Source of the DNA: Daldinia sp. FL1419
Taxonomy: Eukaryota; Ascomycota; Sordariomycetes; Xylariales; Hypoxylaceae
DNA length: 64,000 nt
Assembly (NCBI GenBank): GCA_025201765.1
Contig: MU623378.1
Location: 1-64,000, forward strand
Reading direction: 5' to 3'
The position numbers were made by a program, and so were the translations under genes. Below, piece after piece: positions 33,621-43,462 of this stretch. Under the pieces are notes generated by a model. That model did no database searches. It was not told the origin of the DNA and saw only the letters and a list, made by a program, of their open reading frames with translations. The stretch's first letter is position 1, and each line of letters opens with the position of its first letter.

Positions 33621-35477
33621 TTAGGGCTTAGCCAGCCTTGCTGCCTTGAAACGACTCATTCGCTTCGGTCCACCATGTTCCTCATCTAGCGGCTGGATAG
33701 GGTTTTCATCCTCCTTCATAAATCCGCCCTGTTGGTGAATGAGTCTGTTGCGCATCTTGTAGTATTCTTCCGTGGCTTGCTTTTGTAGCAGGTTAGCGTC
33801 GAACTCGTCCGGTTCCTTCACTTCCGAAGATGGTTCGTGTTCCAAAACAGAAGTTGCCAAAGTCTGGTTTTCCGGTCCCGATGGAGTAGGTCCAACGACG
33901 TCGGGTGTAGCCGGTAAGATAGGGGTCCCACCCAAGGCTACCGGAGTTGCGTTTATAGGCGTCCCGGTACTTCTCTCCTTGCGGAATCGGGATACCTTCT
34001 TACCCGGCGCTGCTACTGGTTGCTGTACTGTCTTGTTGCTACGTTCCATAACCACATCCGATAGAGGATCCATCTCATGCTCTCTCGGTTGGGTCTGAGA
34101 TATTTGCTTTGGAGCTGGAGCTGGTGCTGGTGCCGGTTCTTCAGCTATGTCGAGATTCTGAGCAAACCTGACACTCTTTTTGGTGTCTGGTGTTGAATCT
34201 TTTTGGGTTTCGGGTAAGGTGACTGGTATACTTTCGGCATCGCCGTTCAAACCATCTTGGCTCTCACGCTTGATGCTTATGCGGCCAATTCCTTCGACCA
34301 TCTCTTCCTCATCCTCTCCTGTTTGATCTTGGCCAAACTTGTAGTTGCTTAATCGCTCCTCAAGTTCCTGCATCCGGCGTTTCCAATCATCGTCAACCTT
34401 AAGATTAGTTCTGCCCCACTCATCTTCTTCCTCGTCGTCATCTTCTTCTTCGTAATCACTATAATCGTCTGTGTCGTCCGTAGATCCTTCCTCCAATTGC
34501 AATTCGGCAACTATAGGGGCCATCTCAAATTGCATCGTCTGCTTATTATAACGAATCATATCCTCTCTTAGTGCAGCATCCTCCGTGGATTCGTCAGCAG
34601 GATAGACGGGATCTGAAATTATGCTCTGCTGGTCTCTAGCTTTTTGCAAGATCTCTTCTAGGCGTTTAGCAGTTTCAGATTGCTCGGTTTCTTCTCCGGA
34701 TTTGGTGTCTTCACTAAAAGTTACGCTCTTCTTCCTAGACGCGGATTTAGCCCTCGCTTGCTCCTCATTTGTCTCTTCACTTTGTGACTCTTTCGGGGAG
34801 TCCAGGACGCGATTTGGTGGATTATCCACCCGGAGCTCTTTAGACTTCCGGTCCGATACACCGGAGACGCCGTTTGGAGTCGTCGACTCGCCATCTTCTA
34901 TCTCTTGTGGGGCATTGGACGACGAAGTAGGGCCGTCAGATGAGAAGTCCGTAATCCCAGCCTTCTGAAGCGCCTCAAGAATTTGGGGTTGGCTATCCCC
35001 TGCGGTGCGTAAGCTATAAGACACGACGTTGTCGTCGTCGTCCAGTTCCTCGAAAATCTCGGTAATTGGTAGTCCGTCTTCATCAGTCGCATCCGGGTTT
35101 GCAACTATCGTAACAGCAGCAAGTCTATTCGCTGATTCCTGGTGCTGCTTGATAAGCGTAGCGATATTCGTGGAGACATAATCCAATCTATTAGTGAGCG
35201 TACTAATAATCTGCTCGGCCTTCTTCGAGTCGCCGCGCCCGAAAATATCAATAAGCTCCTTCTCGTTTAAAAATTCGCCCTTAAACCTCTGCCGAGTATC
35301 CCTCAGCTCATTCCGACTAGCTTCTAACGGTAGAGACTTGACGTCGGCTCGCAGCGCTTCATATTCTTGTTTCCACTGTTTCCAATGGTCAAGAGCGTTG
35401 GAAAGTCTTTCGACGTTTTCCTCTAGCTTCTGCCTATGCCTTTCCAAGTCAAGGAAGCTGTCTTTGGCCGCTGCCAT
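33621..35477 (-). CDS. bud27: Unconventional prefoldin RPB5 interactor (Bud27/URI-like)
   Basis: Prefoldin-like scaffold that helps assemble RNA polymerases. A single exon encodes 618 aa. The open frame begins at GTG 35645, but the first ATG (35477) gives MAAAKDSFLDLERHRQKLEEN, the expected helical start. Residues 1 to about 130 are an alpha-type prefoldin coiled coil (LRDTRQRFKGEFLNEKELIDIFGRG forms the connecting hairpin). The centre is acidic and disordered (YSDYEEEDDDEEEDEWG), with a polymerase-binding-type patch KVDDDWKRRMQELEERL. The end, HGGPKRMSRFKAARLAKP, matches the DUF3835 tail typical of fungal Bud27. Confidence in the exact subfamily is good but not complete. Confidence 0.85.
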   Translation of the reverse strand: MAAAKDSFLDLERHRQKLEENVERLSNALDHWKQWKQEYEALRADVKSLPLEASRNELRDTRQRFKGEFLNEKELIDIFGRGDSKKAEQIISTLTNRLDYVSTNIATLIKQHQESANRLAAVTIVANPDATDEDGLPITEIFEELDDDDNVVSYSLRTAGDSQPQILEALQKAGITDFSSDGPTSSSNAPQEIEDGESTTPNGVSGVSDRKSKELRVDNPPNRVLDSPKESQSEETNEEQARAKSASRKKSVTFSEDTKSGEETEQSETAKRLEEILQKARDQQSIISDPVYPADESTEDAALREDMIRYNKQTMQFEMAPIVAELQLEEGSTDDTDDYSDYEEEDDDEEEDEWGRTNLKVDDDWKRRMQELEERLSNYKFGQDQTGEDEEEMVEGIGRISIKRESQDGLNGDAESIPVTLPETQKDSTPDTKKSVRFAQNLDIAEEPAPAPAPAPKQISQTQPREHEMDPLSDVVMERSNKTVQQPVAAPGKKVSRFRKERSTGTPINATPVALGGTPILPATPDVVGPTPSGPENQTLATSVLEHEPSSEVKEPDEFDANLLQKQATEEYYKMRNRLIHQQGGFMKEDENPIQPLDEEHGGPKRMSRFKAARLAKP

Positions 35478-36057
35478 CTTGAAGGTTGGAAAAGTAATGG
35501 GACTCGAAAAATGAGTGCTCACAAAGGCGAATGCGACAATGAAAAAGTGAGCTTTGATTAGTCGAGGAAGAAAAAAATGGAGTGCTCGTTCTAGAGTAAA
35601 CAGAGTAATGAGTGCCAGAAAAAAAAAGGTAAAGCTAGACCCCACCTGTCATGTGACTTGAAGAAAAACAAGCTCGAAAACTTACCTTTATGAATATGTA
35701 ATATGCCCCACATGAGATCCACTTCCAATGTATGTACATATGGGATCGCATTATTTGAAAGTGGATCTTTCGGAGGGAAGTGGGGTCATTAGTACGTACT
35801 CTCCGATTGGTCTACAGTTGGTATCACAAACGATTGAGGCAATCACAGCAAGATACGATGAACTCACAAATCCTCCTACAGAGTGTGGTTTTATTATTTC
35901 GTGAATGAGCTATTATTAGAGCCTAGACGCCAATTTGATGAATAGTGGTATATCGCCGTCGTCATTAAACTCGAATCTCCGTTTTTCTTCGTCCAGCTAA
36001 CCCCTTATTACATAAATACGCCCCTTTCGTCCAAGATCGGCGTTGCTGATTCACGTT
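35478..36057. other. Intergenic region between the ctr gene and bud27
   Basis: It contains the bud27 promoter and the 3' flank of the copper transporter gene. Near 35700-35770 a word (GTGGATCTTTC / GATCCACTTCC) is partly inverted. Nothing else is recognised. Confidence 0.5.
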
Positions 36058-36936
36058 CTAACCACAGCACACGGTGGCTTCCTTTGCGGCGCTCGTCTGC
36101 TGTCCGCTAATATTTTTGTTAGATGAAAAAGTCGCAGTGTCTGGGATTTGTTCGATGACTTACCCGCCAAGTTTCTCCCACTGGAAGATGAAGCTACCGA
36201 CAAAGGCGCCGATAAAGATGCAGATGATGATGTAGCCGTTGTAGTACATGGCGAGCCTGGGGTAATATTGTTAGCCATTTCAAATCTAACTTAAAATAAT
36301 CCGATAGGATTAAGAGAAATATGGAAAAGCAAGAGGTGACTTACAGCATGAGAAAGTACGCCACAACAAACTGGGCAGTGTGCAAAAAGGCGCGGATAGC
36401 CTGCTCGACCACATTGGGTCTGTATCCCTTACCAGCGACAGGGTTGACGCAGGACGGCTGAGTCTGGTCAGTCTTGGGGGAAGTGCGTTCGGTCTCGTTG
36501 TCATCGTTGCTAGTCACAGGGACGAGGACGCTATTGCTAGCATTCTTGCGAATGAGGTAGCTGTCGTACTCCTTGACAGAGCGACGAAGGAACTCGAGCA
36601 AGATAGCAAGGAGGATGACTCCGATGCAAGAACCCGCAAACATTCCCTTGGACGTGATGTGCCAAGAGGATGAGATGAAGCAGGCATCGATGGTGTACCA
36701 GTTCCAGAGCATCTATTCGCATCGGTTAGCCTCCGTCATCTCATATTGGAATTTAAAAAAAATAGAAAAATTAGAATAAGTCTGCTTACGTTGATTTGGC
36801 AGTTTCCTCCCATATCCATGCCCATATCCATACCCATGTCGCTGGTGGCTGTCGATGTGGCGGCGGTCATAGTCGAAGTCGCCATGTCCATAGAAGTCGA
36901 CATGGGCATCGACATGGACATTGATCCCATATCCAT
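36058..36936 (-). CDS. Ctr-family copper transporter
   Basis: Imports Cu(I) at the plasma membrane or exports it from the vacuole. Exons 36936-36790, 36712-36345, 36256-36164 and 36106-36058 encode 218 aa. The N-terminus is Met-rich with many MxM words (MDMGSMSMSMPMSTSMDM) that bind Cu(I). The first membrane span is KGMFAGSCIGVILLAILLEF. The second contains the ion-selective MxxxM motif, formed across the exon 2/3 junction (FLMLLAMYYNG). The third contains the GxxxG packing motif (GAFVG). The C-terminus ends in CC, a Cu-binding pair seen in this family. Exon phases agree at all three introns. It lies 1.3 kb downstream of the isocyanide synthase gene on the same strand. Confidence 0.94.
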
Positions 36937-37614
36937 CTTGGCTAGAGTATGCTAGTCACGTCGCACGTCAGATATTGAATGTATTCTCAGTAGAAATCAG
37001 GCGCCTTCACGAGTTAAGATGCGAAGGTGGTGCAGATCCAGCTCGGGGTAGGCACCAAGGAAGTTGCTTTTTAAAGCAGTCCGAAACACGATATCGTAAA
37101 CAGAGAAAAAGAAAAGAAAAGAAAAGAAAGTTTCTCGAGCTGAAATTGAATTAAGGCAAGGGGGGTTTGACAGAAAATAACGGGAAGACAGTTTAAAAAG
37201 AGAGCCGTCAGGTCAAAGCTTAATTATTTATGATTTCCTCTCGATCTTGTAGTCTACCTCCTACCTCCTACCTAGACACAATTACCTGATCGTTGGTAGC
37301 AGAATTTACATGTACCTAAATCACCCTTGTCCGTGTCACGGTACGAGTGCAACAGGTTCCATCCAGACAGTCTGTAAAAGTTCTACGTTACTGGTACCCC
37401 GTCATACAAAACAGTAGTAAAAGGTACCTCGTTCTTGGATCCGGAGCACATTTGAGCAAGTTATGGCCGCAAGGCCCACCCTATTACCTGCGCACCTTAC
37501 GATTATTATACAGTATAAGATAACGAGGTAGGTAGGGACTTGCAACCTTGGTGGCATTCTGCTTATGCGCTTATACGCTTATACCTATTAACGAGCGGCA
37601 TTGGTAACACAAGA

Positions 37615-37621
37615 GAGCAAA
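37615..37621 (-). promoter_or_regulatory. Possible Mac1-type copper-responsive element
   Basis: GAGCAAA on the plus strand reads TTTGCTC in the sense of the ctr gene, about 680 bases before its ATG. This matches the core of the yeast Mac1 copper element but the flanking base does not fit, and seven bases occur often by chance. Confidence 0.25.
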
Positions 37622-37630
37622 TATTGTAAC

Positions 37631-37700
37631 CTTGAAGCAGTAACCATGAAGCAGTAACCATGAAGCAGCAGCCTCGAAGCAGTAGTCTTGAAGCAGGCGC
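37631..37700. repeat. 14-bp minisatellite
   Basis: Five imperfect tandem copies of a 14-base unit, consensus C(T/A)TGAAGCAGTAAC. Copy differences cluster in the last four bases. Confidence 0.9.
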
Positions 37701-38224
37701 GTCTGGTTACAGTACTAGGTTACTATAGATAGGCGATTACCTAAGGCTGTATTCCAACTTTGCTTTATCCACTCGTCAAGCCCCGATCCTGTTCGGCTAT
37801 TGGGAAACTCTGATTGGATTTGCATTCGGCGCGCCGGGGGACATGAACGTTATTCGATCAATTCGGCACCAATCATAATGCGCTTACGATATGCGAATCT
37901 GCGTTGGGAAAATAATTAATTACTATACTTTTTGTCCAGGATTAATCCGTACGTAGAAGCCCCTATTAGAGTTCTCGAGCGTGGGCGTGATCTCTCCTGG
38001 TAGTCTTAAACCCTCTCTTCATTTTCCCTCTTCTTATTTTCCCTGGCACAGGTACGATCCTATCCGACTATAGAATCACACGAAGACGTAATCTGCATCG
38101 CCCTCCAGAGGTGCCGGGCCAGGTGGCTGACACGAGGTGGGAGCAACCATCAGCCTTCGAAAAACAATGTTAGTTCTGTTGTGATACGTCCTAGAGCATT
38201 TTATAAGAGAGTGGTTTCGGTTAC

Positions 38225-40066
38225 CTACGGTGTGCAACGTTCTGTTGATTTCAAAAATTTCGAAGGCTCCGGGCGTATCTTTTCTTGTACCGAAGTTTCT
38301 TTCTTTTCGACATCAGCACCTTCGTGGTCCGCGGTACACAGCGCAAAATATATCGCGCCGTGAGGGTCGATCTTGTCATCCTGTGCCGCCAGCTTTCCCA
38401 TCATTTCTCCTGAGGCGATGGATGCTCGCACCACCTTGGCCTTGGTCACGTATAAGATCTCACTCCCGGCCACCGTTGCTACGCAATTGTGCCAAGGAGT
38501 GGGAATGTGCAGAAGGTCGCGGGAGGTCATGGATTTGCTGTGTGGCGAGAGCGATTCGACCGCCCGGACGGATTTAGGGTCGAACATCTGAATACCGAAT
38601 TTTGGTCCAGCATTATTATGCCTAATAAATGCATATCGTTAACCTCGCTCCATTAAAAATTGTGAGACGGTATCCCAGGCTATATTTGGCTAACTTACGC
38701 GTGGATTGACAACCGAATGTGGTTAGGGAAGAGAAGTTCCACAAGATTTGAGTACGCCTGGTTTCTCTGCGATCATCGCAATTAGTTTGTTTGTGCTACT
38801 CGGCATGACCTCTGTGAAATATTAAACACAAGATAGGGCCTTACCATAATCATCTCGAAAGCCACCTTGGACGAGAGCTTCTTCTGCTTCGAGCGACTCA
38901 TCGTATGCGTGAACGGATGGTGCTCCAGATCCTCAAGCATGAACCGCGAGAAACCGCGATATAGCGCTAGAATTCCAGCCTCTTGGGAATCAATCCTAGC
39001 TCGGAGTGTGAGCTTCTGCGATTGGCATCCGCCCATTAATAGACGTCGACAGAGCTCGGCTTCTACCGTGATCTGCGTCTGAACGTAGTGGTTGATGGAT
39101 GGAATATCCAGTTTCGAGATTTTCGCTAGTTTCGACGGGCTATTATACCTCTCTAGCTCGAACAGGTCGGCGAGAGATTTGAATCCGATTCGGTCTGTAT
39201 TACCCTTCTGAAGGCCGATTTCCCGATTCATCTTGATCAGCTTCTGGCTATATGCGTCTACATCCCTATCATCAACGCCGACTAGGTACAGGTGATGAGC
39301 ATAGTTCAAGAAATTCAGGGTAAAGACGACACTTACTGCAGTCGCTGAATACATGTCCGTCGCTGATTATCCAGAGCTTTGCCCCCGCGCGATATACCTT
39401 CTCGATAGCTTCGACAAAGCTATGAAGATGTTCCAGGGCCAGTTGCTCGCCACGGTCCGGATCTTTACCCGTGACCTTATCCGTATTGGATGACTTGCAG
39501 GGGAACGCAGGCAGGCACATTTCGATTTTTCGACCCTGGGAAGTAAAATGGCGAACACGCTCCGTAAAATAAGCCTTTCCGGAGATGTGCCACTTGTCGT
39601 TCTCTCCTTGATATCGGAGTTGTGTGTCGAACAAGGATACTATCGTCTCTGTGACCAACTCAACATGAAAACCACAAGAATCCGGATCGCCAGTCTGGTA
39701 ATTGATGGCGAAGTTGACCTGGCGAAGCAGCAAACGGATGAAGAAGGCTTCAAACTCTCTGTTGGCGTCCGTGGGGTCGGCCAGTTTTTCGAGGAGAATC
39801 CCGGTAAAAGATCCGTTCGAGGGTTGGCATAGCTCATATAATTCCAAGCCTCGCAAATCCTCATCTAGTTCCGCGCAATAATAAGGCGTCTTCTCTACAC
39901 TAATCTTGTCGTTCCAAATACGGAGATCAACGCTCAGAGTGTGCCATTGTCGTCTAATTCGAGCTTCCTGCGGTCCTGTACAATATATCAAATTGCCAAA
40001 CCCATCGCGAGAGAATACGGCTTGGAATCGATAGTAAATCGAGTCCCCCTCTTGGGGAAAGTCCAT
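38225..40066 (-). CDS. Isocyanide synthase, Dit1/PvcA family
   Basis: Family members convert the amino group of an amino acid, usually Tyr, Trp or Val, to an isocyanide or N-formyl group. Exons 40066-39337, 39281-38845, 38766-38699 and 38621-38225 encode 543 aa, close to yeast Dit1. Recognisable blocks are CLPAFPCKSSNTDKV, GKDPDRGEQLALEHL, VYRAGAKLWIISDGHVFSDCIGVDD, MSRSKQKKLSSKVAFEMIM, and IRLSIHAHNNAGPKFGI joined across the last intron. Every junction restores family-typical sequence. No P450, TauD dioxygenase or NRPS gene is adjacent, so it may be a stand-alone enzyme. The copper transporter gene lies 1.3 kb downstream. The product cannot be predicted from sequence. Confidence 0.92.
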
Positions 40067-41680
40067 GGTAGGCTTGGTGGGTGGTGGACGACTAGGGCTC
40101 GCTTATCTCGAGATGCGTATCGAGGAAGGGTGGTGCGGCTCCAAAGGGGCAAAACGCCGGGGATGCTATGGAGATCCGGGGTGCATATCCCAAATTTATA
40201 TATCCAAAATTTGGCATGCATTTTGTTTTTTTTTCCCTTCGATCCAAGTCACTTGAGGTCCATCCAAGTCCCAACATTGAAAAGCCGTGAACGCCTTGGC
40301 CCTTTGTTACGAGTCTGGCTCGAGCTAATCTGGAAAGTGTCTCCACCCCGGACCCTCCAAAGCCATTGGAAATAGTTGTATGATAGTCATTACACAAGGT
40401 CGAAGCCCAGCCATAAGCAGACGAACTATGGTATCTCGAACAGAACACAGTGACCGGGGACCACAGGCCAAGCCAGCTCCCACGTGGGGAGTCGTAATAC
40501 GTGATGCTGCGATACAGTCATGATTTTTGCAAGCGAGAAGCCTGTCTTCACACGGTAAAGTTTGGGAATCCCGTCTTGTATGGTGGCGGCTTAACCCAAG
40601 TAGGTACTTGGTATAATCCCAGTGTAGCTCAGAATCGAGCATGAGGCGAGCCTACATAAGGTAGATCATCATTAAGGCTGTCTCCAAATCAAGGGCCGTG
40701 TATCCGCCCCGTCGGGTCAGCCATCAGAGCTTACACGAGTATGTAATCTTACCCGATACCTTTATGGCTATGTGTATTGCTTCTTCTTGATATCTTTAGC
40801 GCGACGTCGTCCCGGTTGACTAAGCGCAGAAAAGGGGTCGGAAGTCCCCACATGGCAATTAGGGACAGTGTCGAAGTCTCGTGGCTGTGAAGATATGAGG
40901 TAGATACCTAGGTAAGTGATGTCCGTACGGAAAATGTAGTATTCTGTTCTAGGGTCTGCTTCCTTTCTGTCACCCTGAGGACTCCTTGTAACCATATTAT
41001 ATTTATATTGTTATTGCACAATAATCAAGTTTACGTAGCCCATGGGTATGATGGTGGTTTGGGTGACGTTGTGGCTAACAGATGCTTTCTTACACTTTGC
41101 ATAGGGCTTTTGCACTTTTAAAACTTTGTGCCTGCCATTTAGCAATCTTGTCCCTTTTACCGTACTTCGTCAACTCTTATGTGACAGGGGAACCCACCAG
41201 CCCCACGGGATGGGCCAGAGAGATGCTTTTTATAATGCTATTTCCGAAAGAACCAATCCGGATTTCAACTTTAAATAGACGGGAAGGTGATCTAAGATAA
41301 AGTTTCGAGACAATCTCTCATGTATATATCCCTTTTCCGCAGTAGGATTTTAGAATTCTTGGGACAGGCACAAATCTGTCAAAGTCACTTCAGTTGCCGT
41401 GTACCTGTGGACCTGAAGGGGAATCATCTAAGAGTAAATTATAAATAGCTCTAATTTATATACTAAGAACACAAGAGGGTGTGACAAAGTAGCTATTGAT
41501 ACGTGACCATTGCGACGGTCACTACTACATAGGTCCTAATTACACATAGGAGTCGTGTATCTCCAAAGTGGCCTCATAGTAGACAATTATATTACTAAAT
41601 AATAGACCTAACTTCCTAAACATAACAAACACGCCTTGCTTACATCACCTTGATCCGTTGAACACGGCTTTTATGAGATA
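40067..41680. other. Intergenic region
   Basis: Upstream of the isocyanide synthase gene. It contains only short frames on both strands; none shows a domain, signal peptide or consistent splice structure. Confidence 0.55.
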
Positions 41681-42456
41681 TTATGCCCTTCGCCTTTCTA
41701 ATTTCTCATATGGAACCTGGAAAACTCCCACTCTACTGAATACATTGTTCCTATGAGAGCGTAGAGCGAAACCACGCCGTATAAAAGTATCACTAAATAA
41801 AACTGTCAGCAAGAAAAGATCCAAAATATTCATGCTACCAGCCACGATGTCTTTTGAATAATCTGGGTACATGATTATAGACATCTCTCCTGAGAGCCCA
41901 CCGGTCGTCATTTCGTAACCACAAACCACACAACCCCCGTCGTCTGTTCTTAGGGTCGATACTGCAGCAACTCTGCCCCGTATATTGGGCTGAGCTTCTT
42001 TAACGGCTCTATATTGAAGGTCTGGGAATTCAAAATCTTGAATTCGCTATCGACTGCGCACTTGAAGACGTATCCAGTTATAATGCTATGGAACGGCGCA
42101 AAACGCCCTCCTCTCAGTATCTGATAAAACTGACCATGGAGAGATCCGCGTTCCCGCCATTCGCCTTCTCTAGGCCAACCGTCGGTCGCGATAGGTATAC
42201 GATCGTTTCGAACAATTGCACATCCAAGTCGTTTTATCACTATCAAACCTGATCTGTCTTGGTGAAAGCAACTCCTCTTGGAGAGTCCATGCCCTTTGTT
42301 CCCAAGGCCCAAACATCGTTTTTGATATAAAAATGGCTCTGCTTTATCGAACGTGGAATATTCGCCTCTAGCGGGAACGAGAGTAACACGTTTTGTGGAC
42401 TTGGCTACCATATCGCCAACATAAATGGAGAATATATTTTTTGGTATCCTCAGCAT
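41681..42456 (-). pseudogene. Unrecognised, possibly frameshifted gene remnant
   Basis: Two frames follow each other on the minus strand. The first runs from ATG 42456 to a stop at 41950. A second, overlapping frame (one base out of phase) continues to 41681, with an uninterrupted reading that already starts before the first stop. No GT-AG intron fits between them, so a single frameshift is a plausible reading. Neither part matches a family I know. A 5' part may be missing, because the first frame is open for about 80 bases above its ATG. Confidence 0.35.
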
Positions 42457-42702
42457 GCGTTCAGAGAGGAATCCCTCCTTCACACTGCTGCTCCTAGATG
42501 CAACTATGCATACTGCTGTATGTCTGTATATCTGGTCCTTCTATCCAGTCGGTAGATGACTTGCTCGGGGAATGATTATATTCGCCTTGCACCATGTTAG
42601 CGGGTAAAATGCTTTGTACCTAGTTGGGAGTTTCGGTCGAGAGGGTCAGATTCTAGCAAGCAGGGAAAACAAACCCTTAAATACGGCCTGAGACTGCCAG
42701 GA

Positions 42703-43098
42703 TTAAGAAAGCTTTTCCGCTTTACTTCTACTCGAAAGCCACGCCGGCGCATCCCAAAAGGACCCATTCTCGTGGATGGTTTGTGGTGTAGGTTTAAAAC
42801 CACCGTCGATAAGCTTCTGCACGATTTTTATCGTAGGATCGGAATTCTTGATTATAGCAGAGCATATTAGTGCCCATTCACATCCATTTCGAGCGGCATT
42901 CGTAATTTCGTCTCTACTCTTGGTTTGGCGTATCAATCCTTTCTCGGACATTCCCATTAGAGTCTCCATATAATCGCAATACTGGCAGGAGTGCGCGTGG
43001 GCGTAGAAGCCTTCGGCGGCGGCTTGTTTGGGGGGTATAGCTACCGCGTCGTCCTCGTCGCTGATAGTATTGTCGACATCGAAGTAAAACCTCGTCAT
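42703..43098 (-). CDS. Hypothetical protein with CxxC / GCxxxxxC layout like the N-region of HET proteins
   Basis: The 131-codon frame starts at ATG 43098. It contains HSCQYCDYMETLM and, about 25 residues later, ITNAARNGCEWALIC. This spacing of a CxxC word and an A..GC.....C word resembles the stretch that precedes the HET domain in many fungal incompatibility proteins, but no HET domain follows. The frame ends after SSRSKAEKLS. It may be the first exon of a gene whose remainder at 41681-42456 has decayed. Low confidence in function, moderate that it is or was coding. Confidence 0.4.
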   Translation of the reverse strand: MTRFYFDVDNTISDEDDAVAIPPKQAAAEGFYAHAHSCQYCDYMETLMGMSEKGLIRQTKSRDEITNAARNGCEWALICSAIIKNSDPTIKIVQKLIDGGFKPTPQTIHENGSFWDAPAWLSSRSKAEKLS

Positions 43099-43462
43099 GG
43101 GCTATAGAATGCGAGGCTCCTAGATCCTATTATTTATGAGTTAGCCTTAAGTTCTGGCACCGATCGACGAGTAAAAAATGTTTCCGACCATAATCGCCCG
43201 GCTTCACTATCATCAGGCACGCACGTTATCGATGTGGCATGAATCTCCAAAGTACCAAATATACGTACCTGAATATAACTTGTCAAGATCTTTCATCATT
43301 ATTCCTATTCGAAGAGTCTCGCTAGGAGTAGATACCCAACGTACCACGGCGTAAAGGCACATTCCGTACTAGATACGTCGACTGCCTGCCTACAAAAGCC
43401 TCGCTACACTAAAAATGTCTTGCGAAGAATATGAGCGATGATAAAGACGATACCACCCTCAC
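43099..43462. other. Short intergenic region
   Basis: No feature recognised. Confidence 0.5.

Larger units (their letters stand above)
36937..38224. other. Intergenic region upstream of the copper transporter
   Basis: Promoter of the ctr gene and 3' flank of the isocyanide synthase gene. It contains TACCTA words at 37254-37275 and 37529-37545, a 14-bp minisatellite and one GAGCAAA word, listed separately. Confidence 0.6.

Noticed and set aside
40092..40642. Overlapping minus-strand frames upstream of the isocyanide synthase
   Set aside because: No domain, signal peptide or splice structure; they lie in promoter DNA.
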